A DNA stretch of 8,315 nt from an uncultured Synergistales bacterium. Lineage in GTDB: Bacteria; Synergistota; Synergistia; Synergistales; Aminobacteriaceae. The stretch lies in the NCBI GenBank assembly GCA_905233335.1, contig CAJOED010000043.1, positions 1-8,315 on the forward strand, read 5' to 3'. Below are positions 1 to 6,720 of the stretch, one piece after another; position 1 is the first letter of the stretch, and every line of letters starts with the position of its first letter. The position numbers and the translations under genes were made by a program. The notes below the pieces were generated by a model that searched no databases, had not been told where the DNA came from, and worked only from the letters and a program-made list of their open reading frames with translations.

Positions 1-1050
1 GAATATTGGCGTGAAGATTAACAGCGCGGGTGCCATATCCATAAACGTTCCGACAATCAGCAGAAATACATTCATGATGAGGAGCAGAATATATTTGTTG
101 TCCGTTATGCCCAATACCATTTTGCTTATCACCGTCGGAAGCCCCGTGAATGACAGCACAAACGACAGCACTGACGACGCGCCTATTATGAGCATTACTA
201 CGGTCGTCATTATCGCGGTGTTCACGAGGATTTCAGGGATCTCCGAGAGCTTTATCGAGCGGTAGAAGCACACAGACAGTATAAACGCATACGCAACAGC
301 TACTCCGGAAGCCTCCGTCGGCGTGAAATATCCTGACAGAATGCCACCGATGATTATCACTATCAGGAACAAACTCGGAATTGCGTCCCATATTACTTTG
401 AGCGCATGACCGAACGTAACACTCTCTGCCTTGCGGACGTAACCGCACTTTTTCGCAATGTACCAGCCAACCACCATACAGCACACAGTCCATAACAAAC
501 CAGGAATCCAGCCGGCCATGAACAGAGTAGCTACTGAAGTCCCGCCGCTTGCTGTCGAGTATATTATGAATGCAGTTGTCGGGGGGATGAGCTGTCCGAC
601 GGGAGCAGTCGCAACATTCATAGCCGCCGCAAATCCGTCATCGTAGCCCTCTTCATGTTCGAGTGGGAGCATTACTCCGCCGATAGCTGTAGCCGCCGCA
701 ATACCTGACCCCGAAATTGACCCGAACATAGCATTACCCGCCGCATTCGTCAGAGCCAGAGCACCGGGCACCCGGCCAAGTACTAACATTGCGAGGTTGA
801 TTAGTCTGCGTGCAATTCCTCCGCTGGACATGAGAAGCCCCGCAAGTATGAAGAAAGGTACGGCGATTAGTGAGAAGCTGTCAATCCCCGCAATAACTTT
901 TTGGGCTGATACGAACGTCCCGAAATTGAAGCTCAAGAATGCCGTGATTGTTACGAACGCAGAAGCTATTATGCTGTATGATACTGGTACATTGAAGATT
1001 AACAGCAGGAAAAATACAGTGATTAATAATATTGCCGCCTGAAGTTCCAT
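1..1050 (-). CDS. dctM: TRAP transporter large permease subunit DctM (partial, 3' end beyond window)
   Basis: This is the ion-coupled transport channel of a TRAP uptake system, an inner-membrane protein that works with DctQ and the periplasmic DctP. The minus frame is open from an ATG at 1050 to the left edge, giving the first 350 residues; the family is usually about 425-430, so some 75-80 residues are missing. Seen directly: many hydrophobic segments; the stretch GNAMFGSISGSGIAATAAIG (105-124), the APVGQLIPPTT motif (150-160), the TPTEASGVAVAYA motif (244-256), and GTFMDMAPALLIFTPIF (334-350). All match the conserved DctM core. A ribosome site AAGGAGGG (1061-1068) sits 10 nt upstream of the start. 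It follows dctQ after a 26-bp gap and is the last visible gene of the dctPQM operon. Nothing in the visible part is broken. The substrate cannot be inferred from this subunit. Confidence 0.95.
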   Translation of the reverse strand, partial: MELQAAILLITVFFLLLIFNVPVSYSIIASAFVTITAFLSFNFGTFVSAQKVIAGIDSFSLIAVPFFILAGLLMSSGGIARRLINLAMLVLGRVPGALALTNAAGNAMFGSISGSGIAAATAIGGVMLPLEHEEGYDDGFAAAMNVATAPVGQLIPPTTAFIIYSTASGGTSVATLFMAGWIPGLLWTVCCMVVGWYIAKKCGYVRKAESVTFGHALKVIWDAIPSLFLIVIIIGGILSGYFTPTEASGVAVAYAFILSVCFYRSIKLSEIPEILVNTAIMTTVVMLIIGASSVLSFVLSFTGLPTVISKMVLGITDNKYILLLIMNVFLLIVGTFMDMAPALLIFTPIF

Positions 1051-1062
1051 AGTTGATTATCC

Positions 1063-1096
1063 CTCCTTCAAGTCTTTCACTTCTTCAAGTCTTTCA
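1063..1096 (-). repeat. 17-bp tandem duplication across the dctQ stop and dctM ribosome site
   Basis: On the minus strand, TGAAAGACTTGAAGAAG (1080-1096) is followed directly by TGAAAGACTTGAAGGAG (1063-1079), 16 of 17 bases identical. The first copy encodes the last DctQ residues. The second copy begins with the DctQ stop codon TGA, and its single A-to-G difference helps form the GGAGGG ribosome site of dctM. A recent small duplication is the simplest reading. It may be chance enrichment of purine-rich sequence, but identity over 14 consecutive bases makes that less likely. Confidence 0.75.
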
Positions 1097-1550
1097 ATGC
1101 GTCCAACAGTCTGTCCACGCTGTATATTGCCATGAGGACTCCTCCGACGGGTATACACGCATAGTAGCACTCCATCGGAAGCTGCATTGCCGCAGAAATC
1201 TGTCCGCCCGCATTCAGTGTTACAGCAATCCCGCCGAACACAAACACCGCAAGGCTCAACACCAGCACAACGAGTTCGACGAACACCCGCACGATATTTT
1301 TGCCGCGTGTGCTGAAGTTCATTACGAGCAGGTCAATTGATAGATGCTTCCCGGCACCGTAAGCGTATGGAGCACCGAGCATCGTGAGCCATATCAGCGC
1401 ATAACGCAAAAATTCTTCCGTGTACTTGCTGGGGTCGTTCAGTATGAAGCGCGTTACTACCTGATAACAGCACGCAACCACCATTACCCCGACCATTACA
1501 GCCAGCACCAGACGCAAAATCGTATTCATGAACTTCACGAGAGCTTTCAT
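1077..1550 (-). CDS. dctQ: TRAP transporter small permease subunit DctQ
   Basis: This is the small membrane subunit of the TRAP transporter, which pairs with DctM in the inner membrane and is required for docking and transport. The protein has 157 residues, the normal size. Four hydrophobic segments can be seen at about 11-32, 47-63, 85-110 and 126-146. The family motif is clear: TEEFLRYALIWLTMLGA (44-60), then GKHLSIDLL (67-75). The QLPMECYYACIPVGGVLM segment (123-140) matches the last conserved helix. Its ATG overlaps the dctP stop codon by 4 bp (ATGA, 1547-1550), indicating translational coupling. A GGGAGG ribosome site (1560-1565) lies inside the end of dctP, 9 nt from the start. The stop lies in a 17-bp tandem duplication described separately. 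Identification is firm; only the substrate is unknown. Confidence 0.95.
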   Translation of the reverse strand: MKALVKFMNTILRLVLAVMVGVMVVACCYQVVTRFILNDPSKYTEEFLRYALIWLTMLGAPYAYGAGKHLSIDLLVMNFSTRGKNIVRVFVELVVLVLSLAVFVFGGIAVTLNAGGQISAAMQLPMECYYACIPVGGVLMAIYSVDRLLDALKDLKK

Positions 1551-2590
1551 TCTGCTGTGCCTCCCTTCGCGTATTTCTGTATGTCATCGTACAGGGCTTT
1601 ATACTGTGCACCTTTCGCCAAAAATCCCGCGTGTATGGGCTGTACGGCCTCGATAAATTCTGTCTTGTCTATGCCCTTGTAGATGTTCACGCCGTAAGTT
1701 TTCGCCTCGTTGATCGCGTCGTCCATCATCCTGTTGTACTTGTTCACGAAATTTTCATTGAGCTTCACGAAACATTCAAGCATGTAGTCTTTCTGTTCCT
1801 GAGAAAGTTTGTCCCATGTCTTTACGCTGATTATGTAGATGTCCGGCGTGTATTGATGTTCGGTGTACGTGTAAGACTTCACTATCTCTTCATGCTTGTC
1901 CACGTTCAGAACTAACTCGGTGTTCTCTGCTCCGTCAACAATGCCCTGCTGTAATGAAGTATATGTTTCGCCCGCCGCCATAGGAACAGGAGAGCCGCCC
2001 ATAGCCTCAATCATCGCCATAGACGTAGAACTCGGCATAGAACGAATCTTTTTGCCCTTCAGGACTTCAGGACTCGTTACGGGAATATTCTCCTTCAGGT
2101 AAAAATTTCGTGATCCGTTCGCGTAATAGCCTATAGCAATGTAGCCCCTGTTTTTTGTCGCGTTGAACAGTTCGCGGACCTGCTGACTTTTCGCCATTGC
2201 CTCGTAATAATGCTGCTGACCCACGAACAAATATGGCAGTGAAAATATCGTGTATCTGTCGTCGAATTGTCCGAGAGTGTTCGCGCTTATCTTGGCCATG
2301 TCGAGAACTCCTGCCTGCACAAGCTCAATCATTGCCGTCTCTCCTCCCAAGACACTGCCGGGGTAAACGGACACTTGAACTTTCTTGCCGGGGTCTTCTG
2401 CTGCCAGGTCGGACAAGTAAGCGATAGTGCCGCCTATTTCGGAATTCCCCGCCTGACCATGACCGAGACGCATTAAGATTGTGTCGCCGGTAACGCCGCT
2501 TTGAGCACTGATTGTTGTGAACGAGTAACAAGCAACCGCAGTGAGTACGATTGTTATTACAGTCCATACAAATTTTGCAGTACGACTCAT
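1547..2590 (-). CDS. dctP: TRAP transporter substrate-binding protein DctP
   Basis: This is the periplasmic solute receptor that captures the substrate and delivers it to DctQM. With the ATG at 2590 it has 347 residues. The N-terminus has basic residues then a hydrophobic core (about 7-26), a signal peptide; cleavage near ISA-Q (about 29) is plausible, and a Cys at 21 lacks a good lipobox. Family motifs are GYYANGSRNFYL (154-165), LKGKKIRSMPSS (177-188) with Arg183 in the position of the conserved Arg that binds the substrate carboxylate, and AGETYTSLQQGIVDGAEN (206-223). The conserved Arg implies a carboxylate-bearing ligand (family knowledge). The frame can also open at a GTG (2605), but that codon overlaps the GGGAGG ribosome site (2605-2610) and cannot be its target, so ATG 2590 is preferred despite a 14-nt spacing. 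It is the first gene of dctPQM, divergent from the AraC regulator. Sugar acids or C4-dicarboxylates are possible ligands. Confidence 0.94.
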   Translation of the reverse strand: MSRTAKFVWTVITIVLTAVACYSFTTISAQSGVTGDTILMRLGHGQAGNSEIGGTIAYLSDLAAEDPGKKVQVSVYPGSVLGGETAMIELVQAGVLDMAKISANTLGQFDDRYTIFSLPYLFVGQQHYYEAMAKSQQVRELFNATKNRGYIAIGYYANGSRNFYLKENIPVTSPEVLKGKKIRSMPSSTSMAMIEAMGGSPVPMAAGETYTSLQQGIVDGAENTELVLNVDKHEEIVKSYTYTEHQYTPDIYIISVKTWDKLSQEQKDYMLECFVKLNENFVNKYNRMMDDAINEAKTYGVNIYKGIDKTEFIEAVQPIHAGFLAKGAQYKALYDDIQKYAKGGTAE

Positions 2591-2604
2591 AATATGTATT
2601 TGCA

Positions 2605-2610
2605 CCTCCC
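2605..2610 (-). promoter_or_regulatory. Ribosome binding site of dctP, decides the start
   Basis: The minus strand reads GGGAGG here, followed by TGCAAATACATATT and then ATG (2590). The spacing of 14 nt is longer than the 6-10 nt seen for the other genes in the window. The in-frame GTG at 2605 uses the final G of this site as its first base, so it is rejected as the start. Confidence 0.6.
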
Positions 2611-2684
2611 GATGCGAAATAAATTTTTTGGGATATGAATATTATGAAGATTTTTTTTGCGGCGTATATATTTCAAACGGGCAA

Positions 2685-2707
2685 TTTTATACATAAAACG
2701 GTTTATG
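2685..2707. promoter_or_regulatory. Overlapping inverted repeats in the divergent dctP/araC-type intergenic region (candidate operator)
   Basis: TTTTATACATAAAA (2685-2698) is a perfect inverted repeat with 6-bp arms and a 2-bp centre. CATAAAACGGTTTATG (2692-2707) is a second inverted repeat with perfect 6-bp arms around ACGG. They share CATAAA, so three related half-sites sit in 23 bp. The cluster lies between the start codons of dctP and the regulator and spans the -35 and spacer of the regulator's candidate promoter, a sensible place for autoregulation and control of dctP. The region is AT-rich, so some symmetry is expected by chance. No protein can be assigned to the site from sequence alone. 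Confidence 0.4.
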
Positions 2708-2714
2708 CTAAAAT
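2686..2714 (+). promoter_or_regulatory. Candidate sigma-70 promoter of the AraC-family gene
   Basis: An extended -10 element TGCTAAAAT (2706-2714) matches TGnTATAAT with one mismatch. A -35-like TTTATA (2686-2691, four of six matches to TTGACA) lies 17 bp upstream of the hexamer. Transcription would be expected to start near 2721, about 3 nt before the ATG at 2724, which would make the message leaderless or nearly so. No comparable promoter could be assigned for dctP on the other strand; the rest of the AT-rich 2611-2684 stretch probably contains it. Confidence 0.5.
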
Positions 2715-2723
2715 TACGTCATC

Positions 2724-3494
2724 ATGAACAATATTATATATGCAGGAAGACACCCTCTTACGTTCTCCGTATTGCGACATGCTCACACCGGCTGGGAATT
2801 TGTTTATTGTACAGGCGGGAAGGGTGCGTTTGTGTTCGATGATTTCACGATGGAGTACCAGGAAGGCGACGTAGTGATAATTCCTCCGCATATACCACAT
2901 TCAAATTCGGGCAGCGAGGGTTTCTGCAACATACACATCAACATGCTCAACCCGAAACTCACGCTGAAAACTCCTGCACTTATTCACGACGACGTAAACA
3001 AGTTCATACTTAATGCGTTCAGTGCGTCGTTCTTTCACTTCAACAGGGAGACGAGACAGAGAGCGGCACTGCTTTCTGCATACGGAGATATTATTTCGTG
3101 CTATATCGTGTCGAACAGGGAAGAGACATTGCACAGTGAAGTAGTCGAGGATATAGAGAGCGAAATCATCAGGAGCTACAATGACTGCAATTTTGAACTC
3201 GACAAGTATCTTCACTCTCTGCCGTTCAGTTATGACTATCTGCGAAAACTATTCAGGAAAGAAATCGGGATTACTCCGCACCAGTACTTGAGGGACAAAA
3301 GACTTCAGACAGCCGCCGAAACTTTGAGCCTTGACTGCGGGAAGAGCAATATTCACGAGGTGGCGAGGATGTGCGGTTTTCGTGAAGCGTTGTACTTTTC
3401 GCGGATGTTCAGGAAGAAATACGGCGTATCACCAAGAGCGTACCAGACAATGCGCCGGGATGTTACGCCGAACGACACAAAGATTATTCTCTGA
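2724..3494 (+). CDS. AraC-family transcriptional regulator with N-terminal cupin sensor domain
   Basis: This is a cytoplasmic DNA-binding regulator of 256 residues, a normal AraC-family length. The N-terminal part (about 8-75) is the cupin ligand-sensing domain: HTGWEFVYCTGGKGAFVFDD (21-40), then EGDVVIIPPHIPHS (47-60) with the usual double-proline turn and histidine. The C-terminal part (about 158-245) has the paired helix-turn-helix: SYDYLRKLFRKEIGITPHQY (169-188), then IHEVARMCGFREALYFSRMF (210-229) followed by RKKYGVSPRAY (230-240). An in-frame TAA at 2709 excludes any longer ATG-initiated protein. No Shine-Dalgarno sequence precedes the start, and the predicted transcription start is almost at the ATG. 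It is divergent from dctP, so the TRAP operon is the likeliest target, with the convergent ABC operon a possible second. The ligand is unknown. A dedicated sugar-responsive name such as RhaS or RhaR is not justified. Confidence 0.93.
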   Translation: MNNIIYAGRHPLTFSVLRHAHTGWEFVYCTGGKGAFVFDDFTMEYQEGDVVIIPPHIPHSNSGSEGFCNIHINMLNPKLTLKTPALIHDDVNKFILNAFSASFFHFNRETRQRAALLSAYGDIISCYIVSNREETLHSEVVEDIESEIIRSYNDCNFELDKYLHSLPFSYDYLRKLFRKEIGITPHQYLRDKRLQTAAETLSLDCGKSNIHEVARMCGFREALYFSRMFRKKYGVSPRAYQTMRRDVTPNDTKIIL

Positions 3495-3497
3495 CAC

Positions 3498-3525
3498 AAA
3501 AAAATAACCCGGCTATTACACCGGG
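3498..3525 (-). terminator. Intrinsic terminator of the ABC operon (possibly bidirectional)
   Basis: On the minus strand CCCGG (3521-3525), an 8-nt loop and CCGGG (3508-3512) form a 5-bp all-GC stem, followed by TTATTTTTTT (3498-3507). It lies just past the stop of the binding-protein gene at 3542, the end of the ABC operon. In the plus direction the same stem is followed only by CAATAATTAT, a weak tail, so it may also slow transcription from the convergent regulator gene. It occupies most of the 47-bp gap between the two convergent genes. Confidence 0.75.
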
Positions 3526-3541
3526 CAATAATTATCACACA

Positions 3542-4555
3542 CTACAGAATGTTAATCCATGCGTCTACTGTGTCATTGTTGAAGACGTTGAGTTTGTTCA
3601 AGAAGCTGATAGTTCCGCCGTCCGCAGCCTTCTCAATCGTGAGCGTTCCGAGTTCGCCAGCATTGAACGTTTCGCCGTCTTTGCCGGAAATTTCGCCCTT
3701 CACGAACGCAACCGCCGCGAATGATGCCGCATAGCCGAGTTCTGTCGGGTTCCATAAGAATGTTTCGTCCGCTATGCCCTTGTTTATGAACTCTTTCATG
3801 TCGGAAGCAAGTGTGAGGCCGGTAACTTTTACGTTTCTCTTTGCGTCCATGATGCATTTGCTGACAGCCGGAGCACCTACCGTTGTCGGGACGATTATTC
3901 CCTTCAAGTTCGGGTACTGTTCGAGGAGTGCCTGCGTCTCGTTGAATGACTTTGTGTATTCGTCATCTCCATAGACAACGCCGACAAAATCAATCTTTGC
4001 GTATTTCGGGTCGCCGCTCTTGAGTGCTTCTGTCATGAACGAGATCCATAAGTTCTGATTGGGAGCCGTAGCCATTGCCGAGAGAATAGCGATCTGTCCT
4101 TCACCGCCGACGGACTTCACCATAGAGTCGAGCTGTGTCAGAGCGATAACTTTTGCGCTTGCCGGCTCAACATCTAGGTCTCTGCCTTCCGGGTCAACGG
4201 GAGCGTCCCAAGTTACGACCTTTATGCCTGCTTCACGGGCTTCATTGCACACGTCGACGAGTGATGCGGGGTCGTTCGCGGAGATGCAGAGAACATCAAC
4301 TCCCTGTGCTATGTAGTTCTCGACGATGCGTATTTGTCCGTCAGAGCTTCCGTCGTCGGGGCCGTCGTGCATGAACGTAAAGCCGAGTTCGTCTGCTGCT
4401 TTCTGGAAGCCTGCGACTCCTGCCTGGAAGTATGGGTTGCCGGACTGCTTGTAGACCACGCCGATAGTGATGCCTTTTCCTGGTTTGTCTGCACCGAATG
4501 CACAGCCCGCGAACACAAACGATAACACCAACACTAACGCTAAAACCTTCTTCAT
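3542..4555 (-). CDS. ABC transporter substrate-binding protein, RhaS/LsrB type (rhamnose- or AI-2-like ligand)
   Basis: This is the periplasmic sugar-binding component of the ABC importer, a PBP1-fold (RbsB-like) protein of 337 residues. The signal peptide is MKKVLALVLVLSFVFAGCAFG; Cys18 follows FAG, an imperfect lipobox, so it is either a lipoprotein or cleaved after about AFGA. Motifs are VYKQSGNPYF (34-43), HDGP (63-66), ISANDP (91-96), VTWD (114-117), ILSAMATAPNQN (157-168), YGDD (195-198), YPNLKGIIVPTTVGAP (214-229), VTGLTLASDM (244-253) and WNPTELGYAA (268-277). From memory of the families, NQN, PTTVG and WNPxxLGY match RhaS, whereas LsrB has DQN and PDA at those places; K36, D117, Q167 and P223 align with AI-2 contacts but N166 and T225 differ. 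A rhamnose-like sugar is therefore favoured over AI-2. A strong AGGAGGT site (4562-4568) lies 6 nt from the ATG. It is the last gene of the operon, behind a structured 60-bp spacer. Confidence 0.9.
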   Translation of the reverse strand: MKKVLALVLVLSFVFAGCAFGADKPGKGITIGVVYKQSGNPYFQAGVAGFQKAADELGFTFMHDGPDDGSSDGQIRIVENYIAQGVDVLCISANDPASLVDVCNEAREAGIKVVTWDAPVDPEGRDLDVEPASAKVIALTQLDSMVKSVGGEGQIAILSAMATAPNQNLWISFMTEALKSGDPKYAKIDFVGVVYGDDEYTKSFNETQALLEQYPNLKGIIVPTTVGAPAVSKCIMDAKRNVKVTGLTLASDMKEFINKGIADETFLWNPTELGYAASFAAVAFVKGEISGKDGETFNAGELGTLTIEKAADGGTISFLNKLNVFNNDTVDAWINIL

Positions 4556-4584
4556 GATATGACCTCCTGAATGTATTATTTTTT

Positions 4585-4611
4585 CTCACATGTTGCTGTG
4601 AGTTTCTCACA
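4585..4611 (-). other. Three-arm alternating stem-loop in the permease/binding-protein spacer
   Basis: The 60-bp gap between the second permease and the binding-protein gene contains, on the minus strand, TGTGAG (4606-4611), AAA, CTCACA (4597-4602), GCAACA, TGTGAG (4585-4590). The middle arm can pair perfectly with either neighbour, giving two mutually exclusive 6-bp hairpins with 3-nt or 6-nt loops. What follows is A-rich, not T-rich, so this is not an intrinsic terminator. Such spacers before binding-protein genes often mark mRNA processing or protection that raises binding-protein yield; that role here is inference. Confidence 0.6.
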
Positions 4612-4615
4612 CACA

Positions 4616-5695
4616 CTACGCCTTACTTGCCGCCGCCGTCTCTGCCCTACGACGCGCAACTCTTCTTGCGTTCTGCCAGTCCTCCCACATGTTCGGAACA
4701 AGAACGCTCAATATCAATATTACGCCGACAGAAAGATTCACCGCACTATCCGCAAAACCGAACAGCGTACCGAGTCCGAACTTCACTACGCCGAAAATCA
4801 CCAGCGATATTGCCGCACCGATTACGCTTCCTTTTCCGCCGTCCGTAGAGAAACCTCCGAGAACTGCCGCCGCAATCGCGTACATGTGATAGCCGTCCAT
4901 GATGTCAGCTTTCACGCTCGACGATGAGTTGCCCACGAAAAATATTCCTGTTACCGCGCTCATCAGTCCCGCAATCACGAAACACCAGAACTTTATCTTG
5001 TCCGTCTGCACCCCTGAATAGTATGTTGCGGATCTGTTCGTGCCTATCGCGAAAATCTTTCTGCCGTTGCCCGTCATATGAAGCCACACGAAAAATATTA
5101 TCGCGAACACCAAGAATACAGGAAGTGAAACAGGTACTTTCATTCCGCCGATGTCTAATAATTTGTTGAGGGCTGACAGTGAACGGAATGTGGGGTCTTT
5201 GAATGTCAGAGTTTCGCCGCCGATTATGAGGTAGCTGAAGCCACGGAAAAATAACTGCGTCGCAAGAGTGATTATCATCGAGAACAGTTCTTTGAAGCGA
5301 GTGCACAAAAATCCGTTCAACGCCCCGCATATACCTCCGACAGCAAGACATGCCATTAATGACAGCGTGAGTGCTACAGCCGGATTCATTCCGCCGAGAA
5401 CAGCCAGGTTGTTGTACGTTACGCCCAAAGTTACCACGCTCAATGTCCCTATTGCGCCGACAGAAATATCAATATCTCCCATTGCGAGAATTAACATCAT
5501 GCCGAGAGTCATGAAGCTGTACAGGAAGTAAGGCCGCATACTTCTCACAACGTTAGCAAAATAGAACACCGGACGACGCTGAAGACCCGCCGCAACTCGT
5601 GAAGCATCAACGTAATAGAACACAGCACACACTACAGCAAGAAGGACTATGAGGAAAAATTCCCAGCTCGTGAAAAAATCTTTTATCTTCTTCAT
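4616..5695 (-). CDS. ABC transporter permease, BPD_transp_2 family (second permease, RhaQ/LsrD position)
   Basis: This is one of two inner-membrane permeases forming the sugar channel of the importer. It has 359 residues and many hydrophobic segments. Family motifs are GDIDISVG (73-80), the ALNGFL segment (125-130) before IITLATQLFFRG (141-152), and the cytoplasmic loop to the ATPase, TGNGRKIFAIGTNRSATYYS (208-227). The carboxyl end is an unusually basic, alanine-rich tail (NARRVARRRAETAAASKA, 342-359), which should face the cytoplasm. The ATG at 5695 is chosen because a GGGAGGA ribosome site (5706-5712) lies 10 nt upstream and the family N-terminus begins here. The same frame stays open another 111 codons upstream inside the preceding permease gene, but that extension has no family similarity. 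The start lies only 2 bp after the preceding stop, so the two permeases are translationally coupled. Confidence 0.93.
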   Translation of the reverse strand: MKKIKDFFTSWEFFLIVLLAVVCAVFYYVDASRVAAGLQRRPVFYFANVVRSMRPYFLYSFMTLGMMLILAMGDIDISVGAIGTLSVVTLGVTYNNLAVLGGMNPAVALTLSLMACLAVGGICGALNGFLCTRFKELFSMIITLATQLFFRGFSYLIIGGETLTFKDPTFRSLSALNKLLDIGGMKVPVSLPVFLVFAIIFFVWLHMTGNGRKIFAIGTNRSATYYSGVQTDKIKFWCFVIAGLMSAVTGIFFVGNSSSSVKADIMDGYHMYAIAAAVLGGFSTDGGKGSVIGAAISLVIFGVVKFGLGTLFGFADSAVNLSVGVILILSVLVPNMWEDWQNARRVARRRAETAAASKA

Positions 5696-5697
5696 GA

Positions 5698-6702
5698 CTA
5701 TATATTCCTCCCTGCTAAGTCCTGTTTCGCTGAAATTCTCTGCAGTACAACGTTCAACAATATAGCGAACAGTAATAATATTCCCTTTATGAACTCCGTA
5801 ATCATTGAGTTGCCTATCTGCATTTGAGGTATCGCCGAGTCTATGAACGCTACCATGAGTGCACCGATTACTACGCCGGAAATTTTCCCGTAACCGCCCG
5901 TAACACTCACGCCGCCGAGAACACACGCCGCTATCGTGAACATCTCGTCGCCCGTTGCGCTTCCCTTCTCTATGGCCGCATAGAACGCAAGCCACATTAT
6001 TCCCGCAAGACCGGCAGACGCTCCGCATATAGTGTGAGCAAGTACACGTATCTTGTTCAGGTGAACGCCCCTCATCTGTGCCGCTTCAGCATTCGAGCCG
6101 ACAGCATAGAGATTACGTCCCGTGCGCGTGTAGTTCAGGAATAACGTAGTCAGTATCACCACGATAACCGCAAGCCATACGAGAAACGGAAGCCCGAAAA
6201 GTTCATGGTTTATGAGGCTGTCTTTGAATGCCTGCGTGAGTTGTGTCGGGTTGACCTTGTTCATTCCTAAAAGCCAGTTCATGGGAATTAACGCTCTCAC
6301 AATATAGCTCGTGCCCAGCGTAACAATCAGTGCGATAACTCGTCCGTAACTCATTAACACTCCGTTGATTGCTCCGATACCGGCACCGATGAGAATACCA
6401 AGCGCAAACATCAGAAACGTATTCTGTATCACGCCGAGTCCCATGAGTTTCCCTGCGACAGCTCCGGCAAACGCCAACACTGCAGTAGTAGAAATATCGA
6501 TTGACCCGACAAGAAGAACGCATAACATTCCGCAGCACATGACCATGTTGATGGAGCCGTTTTTCAGGACGTTCAGCCAGGAATTTGCGAGGTAACCGGG
6601 CACTCTGACATTCACGACCGCAAGCAATAACGCAAGAACAGCAAGCAGTGGGAGTTCTCTATGCTCAATCAAGAACGCGTAAAATGATTTACCTTTCTTC
6701 AT
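5698..6702 (-). CDS. ABC transporter permease, BPD_transp_2 family (first permease, RhaP/LsrC position)
   Basis: This is the partner inner-membrane permease, with 334 residues, the usual size for the family. The N-terminus is a short charged segment then a membrane helix (about 18-31). Conserved motifs are GSIDISTTA (66-74), AINGVL (111-116) with ALIVTLGTSYIVR (124-136), and the ATPase-contact loop TGRNLYAVGSNAEAAQMRGV (194-213). The glycine-rich VLGGVSVTGGYGKISG (261-276) is the usual signature before the last helices. The ATG at 6702 has a GAGGAGG-type ribosome site (core 6713-6718) 10 nt upstream, beginning just after the ATPase stop; the gap to the ATPase gene is 18 bp. The stop codon abuts the next permease. 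The two permeases differ clearly in sequence, so they form a heterodimer rather than being a recent duplication. Confidence 0.93.
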   Translation of the reverse strand: MKKGKSFYAFLIEHRELPLLAVLALLLAVVNVRVPGYLANSWLNVLKNGSINMVMCCGMLCVLLVGSIDISTTAVLAFAGAVAGKLMGLGVIQNTFLMFALGILIGAGIGAINGVLMSYGRVIALIVTLGTSYIVRALIPMNWLLGMNKVNPTQLTQAFKDSLINHELFGLPFLVWLAVIVVILTTLFLNYTRTGRNLYAVGSNAEAAQMRGVHLNKIRVLAHTICGASAGLAGIMWLAFYAAIEKGSATGDEMFTIAACVLGGVSVTGGYGKISGVVIGALMVAFIDSAIPQMQIGNSMITEFIKGILLLFAILLNVVLQRISAKQDLAGRNI

Positions 6703-6720
6703 GATAATCTTTCCTCCTCT

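Noticed and set aside
11..1042. Plus-strand open frames of 60-95 codons opposite dctM
   Set aside because: They are antisense shadows of a clear DctM reading frame, with no ribosome sites and no recognisable domains.
2591..2684. A dctP promoter on the minus strand in the AT-rich intergenic region
   Set aside because: Several TATA-like and TTGAAA-like hexamers occur, but no pair has acceptable spacing, so none was called.
3542..4555. Naming the binding protein LsrB because of the lsrACDB gene order
   Set aside because: Two ligand-contact positions differ from LsrB and several motifs match RhaS better, so gene order alone is not enough.
4585..4611. CRP-like site (TGTGA and TCACA) in the operon spacer
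   Set aside because: The half-sites TGTGA and TCACA are separated by 5 bp, not the 6 bp of a CRP site, and the other pair is in the opposite order. The site is inside an operon with no promoter elements seen nearby.
5696..6028. A 111-codon upstream extension of the second permease, giving a 470-residue open frame
   Set aside because: It lies in another frame of the first permease gene, has no membrane or family character, and a good ribosome site precedes the ATG at 5695.
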